Shown piece by piece: positions 1-7,580 of a DNA stretch of 64,000 bases (its first letter is position 1; each line of letters begins with the position of its first letter). Both the position numbers and the translations under genes were made by a program. Under the pieces are notes generated by a model. The model was given only the letters and a program-made list of their open reading frames with translations. It had not been told where the DNA came from and ran no database searches. The stretch is from Marinobacter litoralis (GTDB taxonomy: Bacteria; Pseudomonadota; Gammaproteobacteria; Pseudomonadales; Oleiphilaceae), in the NCBI RefSeq assembly GCF_016427555.1, contig NZ_JAELVS010000003.1, forward strand, positions 336,550-400,549, written 5' to 3'.

Positions 1-971
1 TTCGTCGAACTTGTCAGTCGCGTTTTGTTCACGCAGCTGGTTTTCCATGTTGGTCAACATGCCGCCGGGCACCTGAGCAATCAGGATACGTGAGTCGGTG
101 CCACGCAGGCTGCCTTCAAACTTCGCGTACTTTTTGCGCACTTCACGGAAGTAAGAGGCAATTTCTTCAAGCAGATTCAGGTCCAGACCGGTATCACGAT
201 CGGTGCCTTCCAGAATCGCAACCACCGCTTCCGTGGGCGAGTGACCGTAAGTCATACTCATGGAAGAGATCGCGGTATCAACGTTGTCGATACCCGCTTC
301 GGCCGCTTTGATGGCCGTCGCCGTAGACATACCAGTGGTGGCGTGGCACTGCATGTGAATCGGAATATCCAATTCTTTCTTCAGACGACTAACCAGATCG
401 TAAGCAACGTAAGGCTTCAGGATACCGGCCATGTCTTTGATGGCGATGGAGTCTGCGCCCATGTCGGCGACTTCTTTCGCCAACTCAACCCACATATCAA
501 TGGTGTGCACCGGGCTGGTGGTGTAAGAAATGGTGCCCTGTGCATGTTTACCTGTTTTGCGAACTGCTTTGATTGCAGTTGCCAGGTTGCGAGGATCGTT
601 CATCGCATCGAAGATACGGAACACATCAACGCCGTTTTCGGCAGCACGATCTACAAAACGCTCTACCACATCATCCGCGTAGTGACGGTAGCCCAGCAGG
701 TTCTGGCCACGCAGCAACATTTGCTGTGGCGTGTTAGGCATTACTTTCTTCAGTTCGCGGATACGCTCCCATGGGTCTTCACCCAGGTAACGAATGCAGG
801 AGTCAAAGGTAGCACCACCCCAAGATTCCAGAGACCAGAAACCCACTTGGTCGAGTTTCTCGGCAATTGGCAGCATGTCGTCAAGACGCATGCGGGTGGC
901 AAGCAGGGATTGGTGGGCGTCACGTAGAATTACGTCCGTAATCCCCAGCGGTTTTTTCGTGTCAGTCATCG
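1..971 (-). CDS. oadA: Oxaloacetate decarboxylase alpha subunit, 3' end cut by window edge
   Basis: This gene encodes the carboxyltransferase subunit of the membrane-bound, sodium-pumping oxaloacetate decarboxylase. It moves CO2 from oxaloacetate to biotin on its C-terminal carrier domain, which lies outside the window. About 323 residues are visible. RDAHQS (residues 16-21) is the carboxyltransferase signature with metal ligand Asp17, IAIKD holds Lys178, and HMQCHATTG lies at 205-213. The start has a good ribosome site (AGAAGG) and directly follows oadG on the same strand, the usual oadGAB order. Oddity: position 207 is Gln where an H-x-H metal pair is expected (see findings). A PycB-type pyruvate carboxylase subunit is less likely because oadG is adjacent. 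Confidence 0.93.
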
Positions 972-1010
972 TGTCAGCCTTCTGTTAAAAGGTTCTAATC
1001 CGTTCCCGGG

Positions 1011-1262
1011 TCACTTCTTGTGGCGTGACCGGTGTTGTGCAATCGCCTTCTTAATGGCCTCGGCGGTGTCAGGGTCAACCGACGTTGGCGCCTTCGGCTT
1101 GGCACGTGGCGTTCTGGCCGGGGTTGCCGGCTCTGGCGGAGCAAGCCGCAGAATGATTTTCGACATCAGGCCTGTTGCGAATACCAGAATAACCAGAAAC
1201 GCGAACACAAAGCCCATACCGGCGATCATCAAATCTACGGCGTGTGACATCAGCTCATTCAT
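1011..1262 (-). CDS. oadG: Oxaloacetate decarboxylase gamma subunit
   Basis: An 83-residue protein with one N-terminal membrane helix (about residues 9-32, very hydrophobic) followed by a Pro/Ala/Lys-rich cytoplasmic tail ending in HRSRHKK. This is the build of OadG, the small subunit that tethers the alpha subunit to the beta-subunit sodium channel; the His-rich tail fits metal binding. It lies 39 bp upstream of oadA on the same strand, so it is the first gene of oadGA(B). Sequence alone is weakly conserved in this family; size, topology and position make the call. Confidence 0.88.
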   Translation of the reverse strand: MNELMSHAVDLMIAGMGFVFAFLVILVFATGLMSKIILRLAPPEPATPARTPRAKPKAPTSVDPDTAEAIKKAIAQHRSRHKK

Positions 1263-1479
1263 AGTGAACAGCTACCTGTATTGGTTTGTGATTTCCCCGT
1301 CTCTATCACCCTCTCCCAGACAAAAGTCTAATAGCTGGCAAAATCAAAACGGGAGGCAAAATCCTGCGTAATTTACCGGTTTCATTGTTCTGGAGCAACA
1401 AAAAGGAGGTTTTTCTATAGGGATTTCCCGAGCGCGCACTTGTACAAAGTGTTCTAAACACCCGGAAGAACCAGCCTAT

Positions 1480-2853
1480 TCAGACATAACGCACACGAAT
1501 TTTCCGACCCTTTACTTTCCCTTGCTCTAGCCGAGAAAGCGCTTTGCCCGCCCAAGCAACATCAACTGCCACATAACACTGAAAATCAAACAGATCGATC
1601 TTGCCGACTGCCGAACCCGGTATACCGGCCTCGCCCGTCAGAGCACCCAGCACGTCACCACGGCGAACCTTCTCTTTGCGCCCTCCAGCCAGGCACAGCG
1701 TCTTCATCGGTGGGGCAACAGGCGATACAGGCTCTGCCAGCAGCTGATCGGTATCACCCCATTCAGCTTTCATACCGCGAGCACTTTCCAGTCGAGAAAT
1801 TTTATGCCCCTGCTTCGGGGTACACAGGGTCACTGCATGCCCCTGCTCACCGGCGCGTCCAGTACGACCAATCCGGTGCGTATAGACTTCAGGATCCCGG
1901 GCGGGCTCAGCATTGATAACCAGTGGCAGGCCTTTAATATCCAAACCACGAGCTGCCACATCGGTTGCCACCAAAACCGTGCAACTCTGATTCGCAAACT
2001 GCACCAAGGTGCTGTCGCGCTCCCGCTGCTCCAGATCACCGTGCAAGGCCGACGCAGCGAAGCCTCTCTGTCTTAGAGCGGCCGCGAGGTCATCGCAATC
2101 ACGTTTGGTTGTGCAAAAAACCAAACTAGCCGTCGGCTGGAAGCGCGACAGCAATCCAACAACAGCCTCCACTTCCTGACCGGGGGAAATTTCATAGAAC
2201 TGCTCTTCTATTGTCGCTGTTGTATCGTTCACTTCGATTCGAACATCTTCCGGGTCTACCTGAAAACGCTCACTCAGGGTCCGGATAGGCACGGGCCAGG
2301 TAGCAGAAAACAACAATGTCTGCCGGGATGAAGGTGTTTGCGCAAAAATGCCTGCCACCACATCCTCAAACCCCATATCGAGCATACGATCCGCTTCATC
2401 GAGCACCAGCGTGTTCAAATACTCCAACGACAAAGTACCTTTACGCAGATGATCATCGATCCGGCCTGGTGTCCCCACAATGATGTGAGCACCATGACTG
2501 AGCGAGCCAATCTGAGGCCCAATGGGAACACCACCGCACAACGTCAACACCTTTACGTTCTCTTTGGCGCGCGCCAGCTCTCGCAACGCTTTAGCGACCT
2601 GATCGGCCAGCTCACGGGTGGGACAAAGCACCAACGCCTGAACCGCAAAGCGCTTCGGCTTGAGTTTTTCGATCAATGGTATTCCGAACGCAGCCGTTTT
2701 GCCGCTCCCAGTTTGAGCCATGGCAATGACATCTTTGCCAGCCAAAGCCGGCGGCAAAGCTTTTACCTGAATACCGGTAGGCCGCTTGAAACCCAGCTGC
2801 TCAAGGTTAGCCAGCATGGTCGTAGAAAGGCCAAGCTCTTTAAAAGAAGACAT
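1480..2853 (-). CDS. dbpA: ATP-dependent RNA helicase DbpA
   Basis: A 457-residue DEAD-box helicase that acts in late 50S ribosome assembly. Visible motifs in order: Q motif (GFKRPTGIQ), motif I AQTGSGKT (about residues 46-53), PTRELA, TPGR, DEAD (about 151-154), SAT, and HRIGRTGRAG near 325. The C-terminal 75 residues form the DbpA RNA-binding domain that recognises hairpin 92 of 23S rRNA, which separates it from RhlE, RhlB and SrmB. The gene stands alone, divergent from the DUF2058 gene. The 217 bp between its stop and the oadG start hold no gene; I see only a short A5-CCTCC-T5 palindrome near 1402 and no clear terminator. Confidence 0.93.
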   Translation of the reverse strand: MSSFKELGLSTTMLANLEQLGFKRPTGIQVKALPPALAGKDVIAMAQTGSGKTAAFGIPLIEKLKPKRFAVQALVLCPTRELADQVAKALRELARAKENVKVLTLCGGVPIGPQIGSLSHGAHIIVGTPGRIDDHLRKGTLSLEYLNTLVLDEADRMLDMGFEDVVAGIFAQTPSSRQTLLFSATWPVPIRTLSERFQVDPEDVRIEVNDTTATIEEQFYEISPGQEVEAVVGLLSRFQPTASLVFCTTKRDCDDLAAALRQRGFAASALHGDLEQRERDSTLVQFANQSCTVLVATDVAARGLDIKGLPLVINAEPARDPEVYTHRIGRTGRAGEQGHAVTLCTPKQGHKISRLESARGMKAEWGDTDQLLAEPVSPVAPPMKTLCLAGGRKEKVRRGDVLGALTGEAGIPGSAVGKIDLFDFQCYVAVDVAWAGKALSRLEQGKVKGRKIRVRYV

Positions 2854-2956
2854 AGAAAAATCCGTGGGGTGAGTAATCGTGGGTGATTGAGTGCGCTCTG
2901 ACGGCGTATACTAGAGATAATTTGGTTAAGTTTATCACGAATCTACGGAGTCACTG

Positions 2957-3493
2957 ATGGCGTCTTTGCAGGACCAATTACTAAAAGCCGGGCTCGCGGA
3001 TGAAAAGAAAGCCCGCACCATTCGCTCTGAAAAGCGCAAACAACGTAAACAGCAGCCAAAAGGTGCCACTCAAGTTAACGAAGTGGAAGAAAGGGCCCGC
3101 AAGGCTCGCGAGGAGCAGGCCGAACGAGACCGGCAGCTGAACCTTGAGCGAAAGAAAGAGGCCGACAAGAAAGCTATCCAAGCCCAGATTCGCCAACTGG
3201 TGCAAACCAACAAACTCGAACGCAGCCGGGGCGAAACGTCCTACCAGTTCGTGCACGAGAAAAAAATCAAAAAGATTTTCGTTGATGACCAAATGGTAGA
3301 CCAACTATCGCGAGGCCGGCTGGCAGTCGTTTTTGTTAACGGCGAGTACGAACTGGTCGCCGAGGGTGTTGCTCGCAAAATCATGGAGCGGGACGAAACG
3401 GCGGTGGTGGTTCTGCACGACCGGAAGGCAGAAGATCAGGGAGAGGACGACCCCTATGCCGGCTACGAAATACCCGATGATCTAATGTGGTGA
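2957..3493 (+). CDS. yaiL: DUF2058 family protein (YaiL-like)
   Basis: A 178-residue, highly charged soluble protein. The N-terminal 85 residues are Lys/Arg/Glu-rich and likely a long helix or coiled coil (SEKRKQRKQQPKG onward); the C-terminal half is a compact domain ending YEIPDDLMW. This matches DUF2058/YaiL proteins, sometimes described as nucleoproteins or polynucleotide-associated, without firm function. The start has a good ribosome site (CGGAG, about 7 nt upstream). It is monocistronic with a strong terminator just after the stop. Confidence 0.85.
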   Translation: MASLQDQLLKAGLADEKKARTIRSEKRKQRKQQPKGATQVNEVEERARKAREEQAERDRQLNLERKKEADKKAIQAQIRQLVQTNKLERSRGETSYQFVHEKKIKKIFVDDQMVDQLSRGRLAVVFVNGEYELVAEGVARKIMERDETAVVVLHDRKAEDQGEDDPYAGYEIPDDLMW

Positions 3494-3501
3494 CACTCCC
3501 C

Positions 3502-3530
3502 AGCCCCGCTCCATGCGGGGCTTTTTTTTT
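3502..3530 (+). terminator. Rho-independent terminator of the DUF2058 gene
   Basis: An 8-bp GC-rich perfect stem (AGCCCCGC / GCGGGGCT) with a 5-nt loop, followed by nine T. It starts 8 nt after the stop codon. Confidence 0.95.
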
Positions 3531-3578
3531 GCACACGATTTTCTCCCCCCAGATAAATACACATCTGCTCCAGTCAAA

Positions 3579-3622
3579 TTGACCAACTCACCTGTTATTA
3601 TTACATTGGGTAATGTCCCAAT
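3579..3622 (+). promoter_or_regulatory. Promoter with overlapping palindromic operator upstream of the hydrolase gene
   Basis: TTGACC (3579-3584), 17-bp spacer, then TACATT (3602-3607) makes a plausible sigma-70 promoter. The -10 overlaps nested inverted repeats: ACATT-N4-AATGT (3603-3616) and ATTGGG-N6-CCCAAT (3605-3622), which would cover the -10 and the expected start near 3614. That layout suits a repressor operator. The regulator is unknown; the convergent MerR-like gene is the nearest candidate. Confidence 0.6.
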
Positions 3623-3640
3623 AACAAAAGAGCTATACGC

Positions 3641-4555
3641 ATGACCGAAAACAGCCAATTCATCAAGAATGAAGGGCTTCGACTCCATGTACGTGAGTGG
3701 AACAAAAATGACGATACGACCATCGTGCTTGTGCACGGGTACCCCGACTGCAGCCATATTTGGGACACCACAATAACGGAGCTTGCAACGCGCTTTCATG
3801 TCGTTGCGTACGACGTTCGTGGCGCCGGGAAATCCGACGCCCCGCATCGCACCAAAGACTATGCTCTAGAGCATCTGACGACTGATTTTCGTGCCGTTCT
3901 CGACGCAGTTAGCCCCGAAAAACCGGTGCACCTTGTCGGCCATGACTGGGGCTCAATACAAAGCTGGGAATTTGTCACCAACCCCGACTTTCAAGAGCGC
4001 ATCAAGTCATACACCTCCATCTCCGGGCCTAGCCTGGATCATGTCGGCTTTTGGTTTAAACAGAACCTGAAAAGCGCAAAACCGGCAGATATTAAAGATA
4101 TAGCCAAACAAGCAGCCCACTCATGGTATATCGCTGCATTTCACCTCCCGATCGTGGCACCTGCGTTATGGAAATCGGGACTGGACAAACTTTGGCCCCA
4201 CGTGCTGCAACACCTTGAGGGCATCGAAGATTGCTCGCCATCTGCCAGCCAGAAAAAAAATGGCGCTACAGGTGTTCGTCTCTATCGCGCGAACGTAATC
4301 CCGAGAATTCTCTCGCCACAAGAAAAAAACACTCAGCTCCCTGTACAACTTCTCGTGCCCAAAGGGGATAGCTTTGTCACCCCAACGCTATTCGACAACT
4401 TGCTCCAATGGGCCCCGCGACTTTGGCGCGAAGACATCGATGCCGGCCACTGGATACAGGTTAGCCACCCTGAAGTTGTCGCGAATCGCATTGCTCGCTT
4501 CGTTGATTTCATTGAGTCCGGCGAAGCCTGGACAGGCGTGAAAAAAGGAGATTAA
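3641..4555 (+). CDS. Alpha/beta hydrolase, epoxide-hydrolase/EphD N-domain type
   Basis: A 304-residue alpha/beta-fold hydrolase. HGYP (32-35) is the oxyanion-hole HGxP motif, GHDWGS (100-105) is the nucleophile elbow with Asp102, and the catalytic His is probably His270 in DAGHW. An Asp nucleophile with HGxP is typical of epoxide hydrolases and haloalkane dehalogenases, so the substrate is not fixed. The sequence resembles the N-terminal hydrolase half of EphD-like proteins, which carry a C-terminal short-chain dehydrogenase; that half is absent here and the protein ends cleanly. It is convergent with a MerR-like regulator (36-bp gap), which has no obvious shared operator. Confidence 0.8.
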   Translation: MTENSQFIKNEGLRLHVREWNKNDDTTIVLVHGYPDCSHIWDTTITELATRFHVVAYDVRGAGKSDAPHRTKDYALEHLTTDFRAVLDAVSPEKPVHLVGHDWGSIQSWEFVTNPDFQERIKSYTSISGPSLDHVGFWFKQNLKSAKPADIKDIAKQAAHSWYIAAFHLPIVAPALWKSGLDKLWPHVLQHLEGIEDCSPSASQKKNGATGVRLYRANVIPRILSPQEKNTQLPVQLLVPKGDSFVTPTLFDNLLQWAPRLWREDIDAGHWIQVSHPEVVANRIARFVDFIESGEAWTGVKKGD

Positions 4556-4591
4556 TCTTGGCAACAATCGCTGATTAGAGAGCCAGATTCT

Positions 4592-5392
4592 TTATCGCTC
4601 GTCCTGTAAATTCTCTATAACAGCAGAGAGGCGATCGCCCAGGAAGTTACGCAAGGAGCGATTTAGAGCAAGCTCAGCTTCAGCGCGGATTGTTTGATGA
4701 GCGAGCGGACGAAGCTGCCAAATCAGCTGTGAAAGCTCACGGATGGTCTCTGACGGCGGCAGCTCATCTCCGAATTCGTCGAAACGGGCCACCGCAATCT
4801 TAACCAGACCGTCCGCGGCACGCTGTACATTCCCCCGCAAGAGGCGCAAGAGATCGAGGATTTCTTCAAAGGGCATTCCCAGCTTTATCAGCTGAGCACC
4901 GGACTCAATGAGCCTAGGGCTTGCTGCCACAAACTTCGTACCCTTGCGCTCTATCAGGCCCAGCTTTACCGCCTCATCAATCATGCTCTTGCTACGACTA
5001 TTGAGGCCGAACATCTTGACCAGATCTGCAAGACTATACTCACGAGGCGCTTCAGATGAGAAAGCAAGCGTGATCGCTTTCTCCAGCCCCAGAATGTCCT
5101 CCAGATTCCGTCCGTCGGTCCATGCAGCGAGCAACTCACGAATATTATCAATGGAATACCCGCGATCTAGCAGGTTATTGATAATATCGAGCCGAGCGGC
5201 ATGCGAATCGAAATACACACCCAACCGCCCACGCTTTTCCGGAGGCTCGAGAATACCCCGGTCTTGGTAAGCTCTGATATTACGCACGGTGGTACTGCAA
5301 CGGCGCGCGAGATCATCGATGGTGTACTCGCCATCGGCCAACTGGCGTTGAGTTGTTTTGCGTCCGCGACGATTGCTGGTGGGATTATTCAT
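4592..5392 (-). CDS. MerR-family transcriptional regulator (probably leaderless mRNA)
   Basis: 266 residues from the chosen ATG. The N-terminal winged helix starts EYTIDDLARRCSTTVRNIRAYQ and continues RGILEPPEKRGRLGVY, a MerR-type DNA-binding domain (about residues 20-90). The rest is helical with no cysteine cluster, so it is not a metal sensor of the classical kind; the ligand is unknown. I chose the ATG at 5392 because a TTGCCA-16-TATAAT promoter ends 7 nt before it, which would put the transcript start on or next to the A of ATG; an upstream ATG (5401) overlaps the -10 box and cannot be transcribed from it. It is convergent with the hydrolase gene and may regulate it. Confidence 0.8.
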   Translation of the reverse strand: MNNPTSNRRGRKTTQRQLADGEYTIDDLARRCSTTVRNIRAYQDRGILEPPEKRGRLGVYFDSHAARLDIINNLLDRGYSIDNIRELLAAWTDGRNLEDILGLEKAITLAFSSEAPREYSLADLVKMFGLNSRSKSMIDEAVKLGLIERKGTKFVAASPRLIESGAQLIKLGMPFEEILDLLRLLRGNVQRAADGLVKIAVARFDEFGDELPPSETIRELSQLIWQLRPLAHQTIRAEAELALNRSLRNFLGDRLSAVIENLQDER

Positions 5393-5399
5393 GGCCCGC

Positions 5400-5427
5400 A
5401 TTATATAACAGACGTGTTCATTGGCAA
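5400..5427 (-). promoter_or_regulatory. Promoter of the MerR-like regulator, placed for leaderless translation
   Basis: On the minus strand TTGCCA (5427-5422), a 16-bp spacer, and a perfect TATAAT (5405-5400). The start codon is at 5392-5390, only 7 nt past the -10, so the mRNA should begin at or within a base or two of the ATG. No Shine-Dalgarno sequence precedes the ATG. The spacer holds a small palindrome (AACA-N4-TGTT, 5407-5418) that could be a binding site. Confidence 0.7.
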
Positions 5428-5463
5428 CTAACGCCCCTGAGGCAATCAATAAATTTCAGGCAC

Positions 5464-5493
5464 AAAAAAGCCCAGCACTTGGGCTGGGCTTTT
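5464..5493 (-). terminator. Terminator after the tRNA genes
   Basis: 8-bp stem AGCCCAGC / GCTGGGCT with a 6-nt loop, followed on the minus strand by six T. It ends the tRNA transcript; a shorter T run on the other side could give weak two-way activity. Confidence 0.9.
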
Positions 5494-5517
5494 GAGTTGT
5501 TTCTCAACAACTTAATA

Positions 5518-5594
5518 TGGCGCGGCTGGGAGGATTCGAACCTCCGACCGCCTGGTTCGTAGCCAGGTACTCTATCCAGCTGAGCTACAGCCGC
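5518..5594 (-). tRNA. tRNA-Arg (anticodon ACG)
   Basis: 77 nt including an encoded CCA. The acceptor stem pairs GCGGCTG with CAGCCGC, the anticodon stem is CCTGG/CCAGG with loop CTACGAA (anticodon ACG), and the T arm contains GGTTCGAATCC. The ACG anticodon is normally edited to ICG by TadA. It lies downstream of tRNA-Ser and csrA, as in the csrA-serV-argV order of other gammaproteobacteria. Confidence 0.97.
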
Positions 5595-5652
5595 ACATCT
5601 CATCGCATGTGGTTGAAAGCAACTTCAACCTGTTCTCACTCTCCCGAAAGAA

Positions 5653-5744
<92 letters not shown>

Positions 5745-5828
5745 TTGAGAACGGTGCGTATACTACCACAACTTTTCTGTTTTCATAGGGTTGACACGAT
5801 ATTTTTCTAATCAATTTGCCCTAAAATT

Positions 5829-5865
5829 AAAAAAGCCGCTCAAGTGACCCCTGAACGGCTTTTTT
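5829..5865 (-). terminator. Terminator of csrA
   Basis: On the minus strand an AAAAAGCCG-TTCA arm pairs with TGAGCGGCTTTTT around a 9-nt loop (one G-T pair), ending in a T run. It lies 5 bp after the csrA stop, so csrA and the tRNAs are probably separate transcripts at least in part. Confidence 0.88.
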
Positions 5866-5869
5866 CTGA

Positions 5870-6067
5870 TCAACTATTGCCCGGTTCTGGCTCGTCAGAG
5901 CCTTTTTCGGACTGAATACGCTGATAGATCTCTTCACGGTGAACCGCTACGTCTTTCGGAGCATTCACCCCAATACGAACCTGATTCCCCTTAACCCCCA
6001 GAACGGTGACGGTTACCTCATCACCGATCATCAGAGTTTCGCCAACACGGCGAGTTAAAATAAGCAT
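5870..6067 (-). CDS. csrA: Carbon storage regulator CsrA/RsmA
   Basis: A 65-residue RNA-binding global regulator. It forms a beta-strand-swapped dimer that binds GGA motifs in mRNA leaders and controls translation of carbon-storage, motility and biofilm genes. The start [16 protein letters not shown] and the RNA-contacting segment [12 protein letters not shown] (about 40-51) are canonical. The tail ([13 protein letters not shown]) is acidic and variable as usual. AGGGAG precedes the ATG at good spacing. The 169 bp up to lysC include a 12-bp palindrome CTTTTATAAAAG (6127-6138). Confidence 0.98.
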   Translation of the reverse strand: MLILTRRVGETLMIGDEVTVTVLGVKGNQVRIGVNAPKDVAVHREEIYQRIQSEKGSDEPEPGNS

Positions 6068-6236
6068 GTTCCATACTCCCTATTGCAAAGCTACCTGTTC
6101 CGACTGTCACTACTTTTTACTTATTGCTTTTATAAAAGGATCACCTATCAAACTATAGACGCAATAACACTTATGCCAACATAGTTCCTGATAGAAATAA
6201 CCAATGATCCCCATTTCCGCTCTCCAGCATCCCGCT

Positions 6237-7475
6237 TCAAGCGTTTTCGTCTACCTCGGCATTTTCTAACCCGAACGTGCTATGGAGCGCACGAACGGCC
6301 AGCTCAAGGTACTTTTCATCGATCACCACCGAAACTTTGATTTCGGATGTGGAGATCATCTGAATATTAATCCCTTCTTTCGACAGCGCTTCGAACATTT
6401 GAGTGGCAACGCCCGCATGGGAACGCATACCTACACCAACAATGCTGACCTTGGCAATTTTGCTGTCGCCAACAACTTCACCAGCACCTATGTCATCTGA
6501 AATCTGGCGCAGAATATCTTGAGCGCGCTTCAGATCGGGGCGATTCACCGTGAACGTGAAGGCAGTCTTGTTATCCTGACCCACGTTCTGAACAATCATG
6601 TCCACTTCAATGTTGGCATCGCTGATGGGCTTCAGAATCCCCAATGCACTGCCCGGGGTATCCGGCACGCCGGAGATAGTCAGCTTGGCTTCATCACGAT
6701 TAAAAGCAATGCCGGAAACAACCGGTTGTTCCATGGCGGTATCATCCTCAAAAGTGATCAGGGTTCCTTCGCCTTCTTCGAAGCTGGAAAGCACCCTTAA
6801 CGGAACATTGTATTTACCTGCAAACTCAACGGCGCGGATCTGAAGAACCTTCGAACCCAGACTCGCCATTTCGAGCATTTCTTCAAATGTAATACGATCC
6901 AATCGGCGCGCGCTGTCTACAACACGCGGATCGGTTGTATAAACACCGTCTACATCGGTGTAGATCTGACACTCATCCGCCTTCAACGCGGCCGCCAAAG
7001 CAACAGCGGTTGTATCGGAGCCACCACGCCCCAGTGTCGTGATATTTCCATGCTCGTCCACACCCTGGAATCCCGCCACAACGATCACGCGACCTGCATC
7101 GAGATCTGCCTGCATGCGATGGGCATCAATATCTTTGATGCGAGCTTTATTGTGGCTGGTGTCCGTCAAAATGCGAACCTGACCGCCCGTATACGAACGA
7201 GCGTCGCAACCACGCTTTTGAAGCGCCATGGACAACAGGGCAATGGTGACCTGCTCACCAGTGGACACCAGCACGTCCATTTCCCTCGGCGTCGGCTCTT
7301 CCATAATTTCGCCGGCTAGCGCAATCAGGCGATTGGTTTCGCCGCTCATGGCTGAAACCACAACCACCACATCGTGCCCTTCTTTACGGAACCGACAAAC
7401 CTTATCGGCCACCGCCTCAATCCGCTCGGTTGTGCCGACGGATGTACCTCCAAACTTTTGAACCAACAGAGCCAT
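6237..7475 (-). CDS. lysC: Aspartokinase, monofunctional
   Basis: 412 residues. It phosphorylates aspartate, the first step toward lysine, threonine, methionine and diaminopimelate. The start MALLVQKFGGTSVG has the kinase motif KFGGTSVG (7-14), and GRGGSDTTAVALA lies near 150-170. Two C-terminal ACT domains (about 265-410) bind the feedback amino acids. I chose the ATG at 7475 over an in-frame upstream start because family members begin at this MALxVQKFGG. It lies 105 bp downstream of alaS on the same strand; that gap is too short for a lysine riboswitch and none is seen. Confidence 0.95.
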   Translation of the reverse strand: MALLVQKFGGTSVGTTERIEAVADKVCRFRKEGHDVVVVVSAMSGETNRLIALAGEIMEEPTPREMDVLVSTGEQVTIALLSMALQKRGCDARSYTGGQVRILTDTSHNKARIKDIDAHRMQADLDAGRVIVVAGFQGVDEHGNITTLGRGGSDTTAVALAAALKADECQIYTDVDGVYTTDPRVVDSARRLDRITFEEMLEMASLGSKVLQIRAVEFAGKYNVPLRVLSSFEEGEGTLITFEDDTAMEQPVVSGIAFNRDEAKLTISGVPDTPGSALGILKPISDANIEVDMIVQNVGQDNKTAFTFTVNRPDLKRAQDILRQISDDIGAGEVVGDSKIAKVSIVGVGMRSHAGVATQMFEALSKEGINIQMISTSEIKVSVVIDEKYLELAVRALHSTFGLENAEVDENA

Positions 7476-7580
7476 GTTTTGCCAAACTCCGAACCGGGGA
7501 CCCAAAGCGGAGCCAACAGGCTCCGCCATCGTATTAAGCGGGCGAATTATAAACCTGCGCCCGCCTAAGAAAACAGCATC

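Noticed and set aside
6127..6138. CTTTTATAAAAG palindrome upstream of csrA as an operator
   Set aside because: A 12-bp AT-rich palindrome in an AT-rich leader is likely chance; no second copy was noticed nearby.
7476..7580. Lysine riboswitch upstream of lysC
   Set aside because: The gap is about 105 bp, too short for the aptamer, and shows no matching helices.
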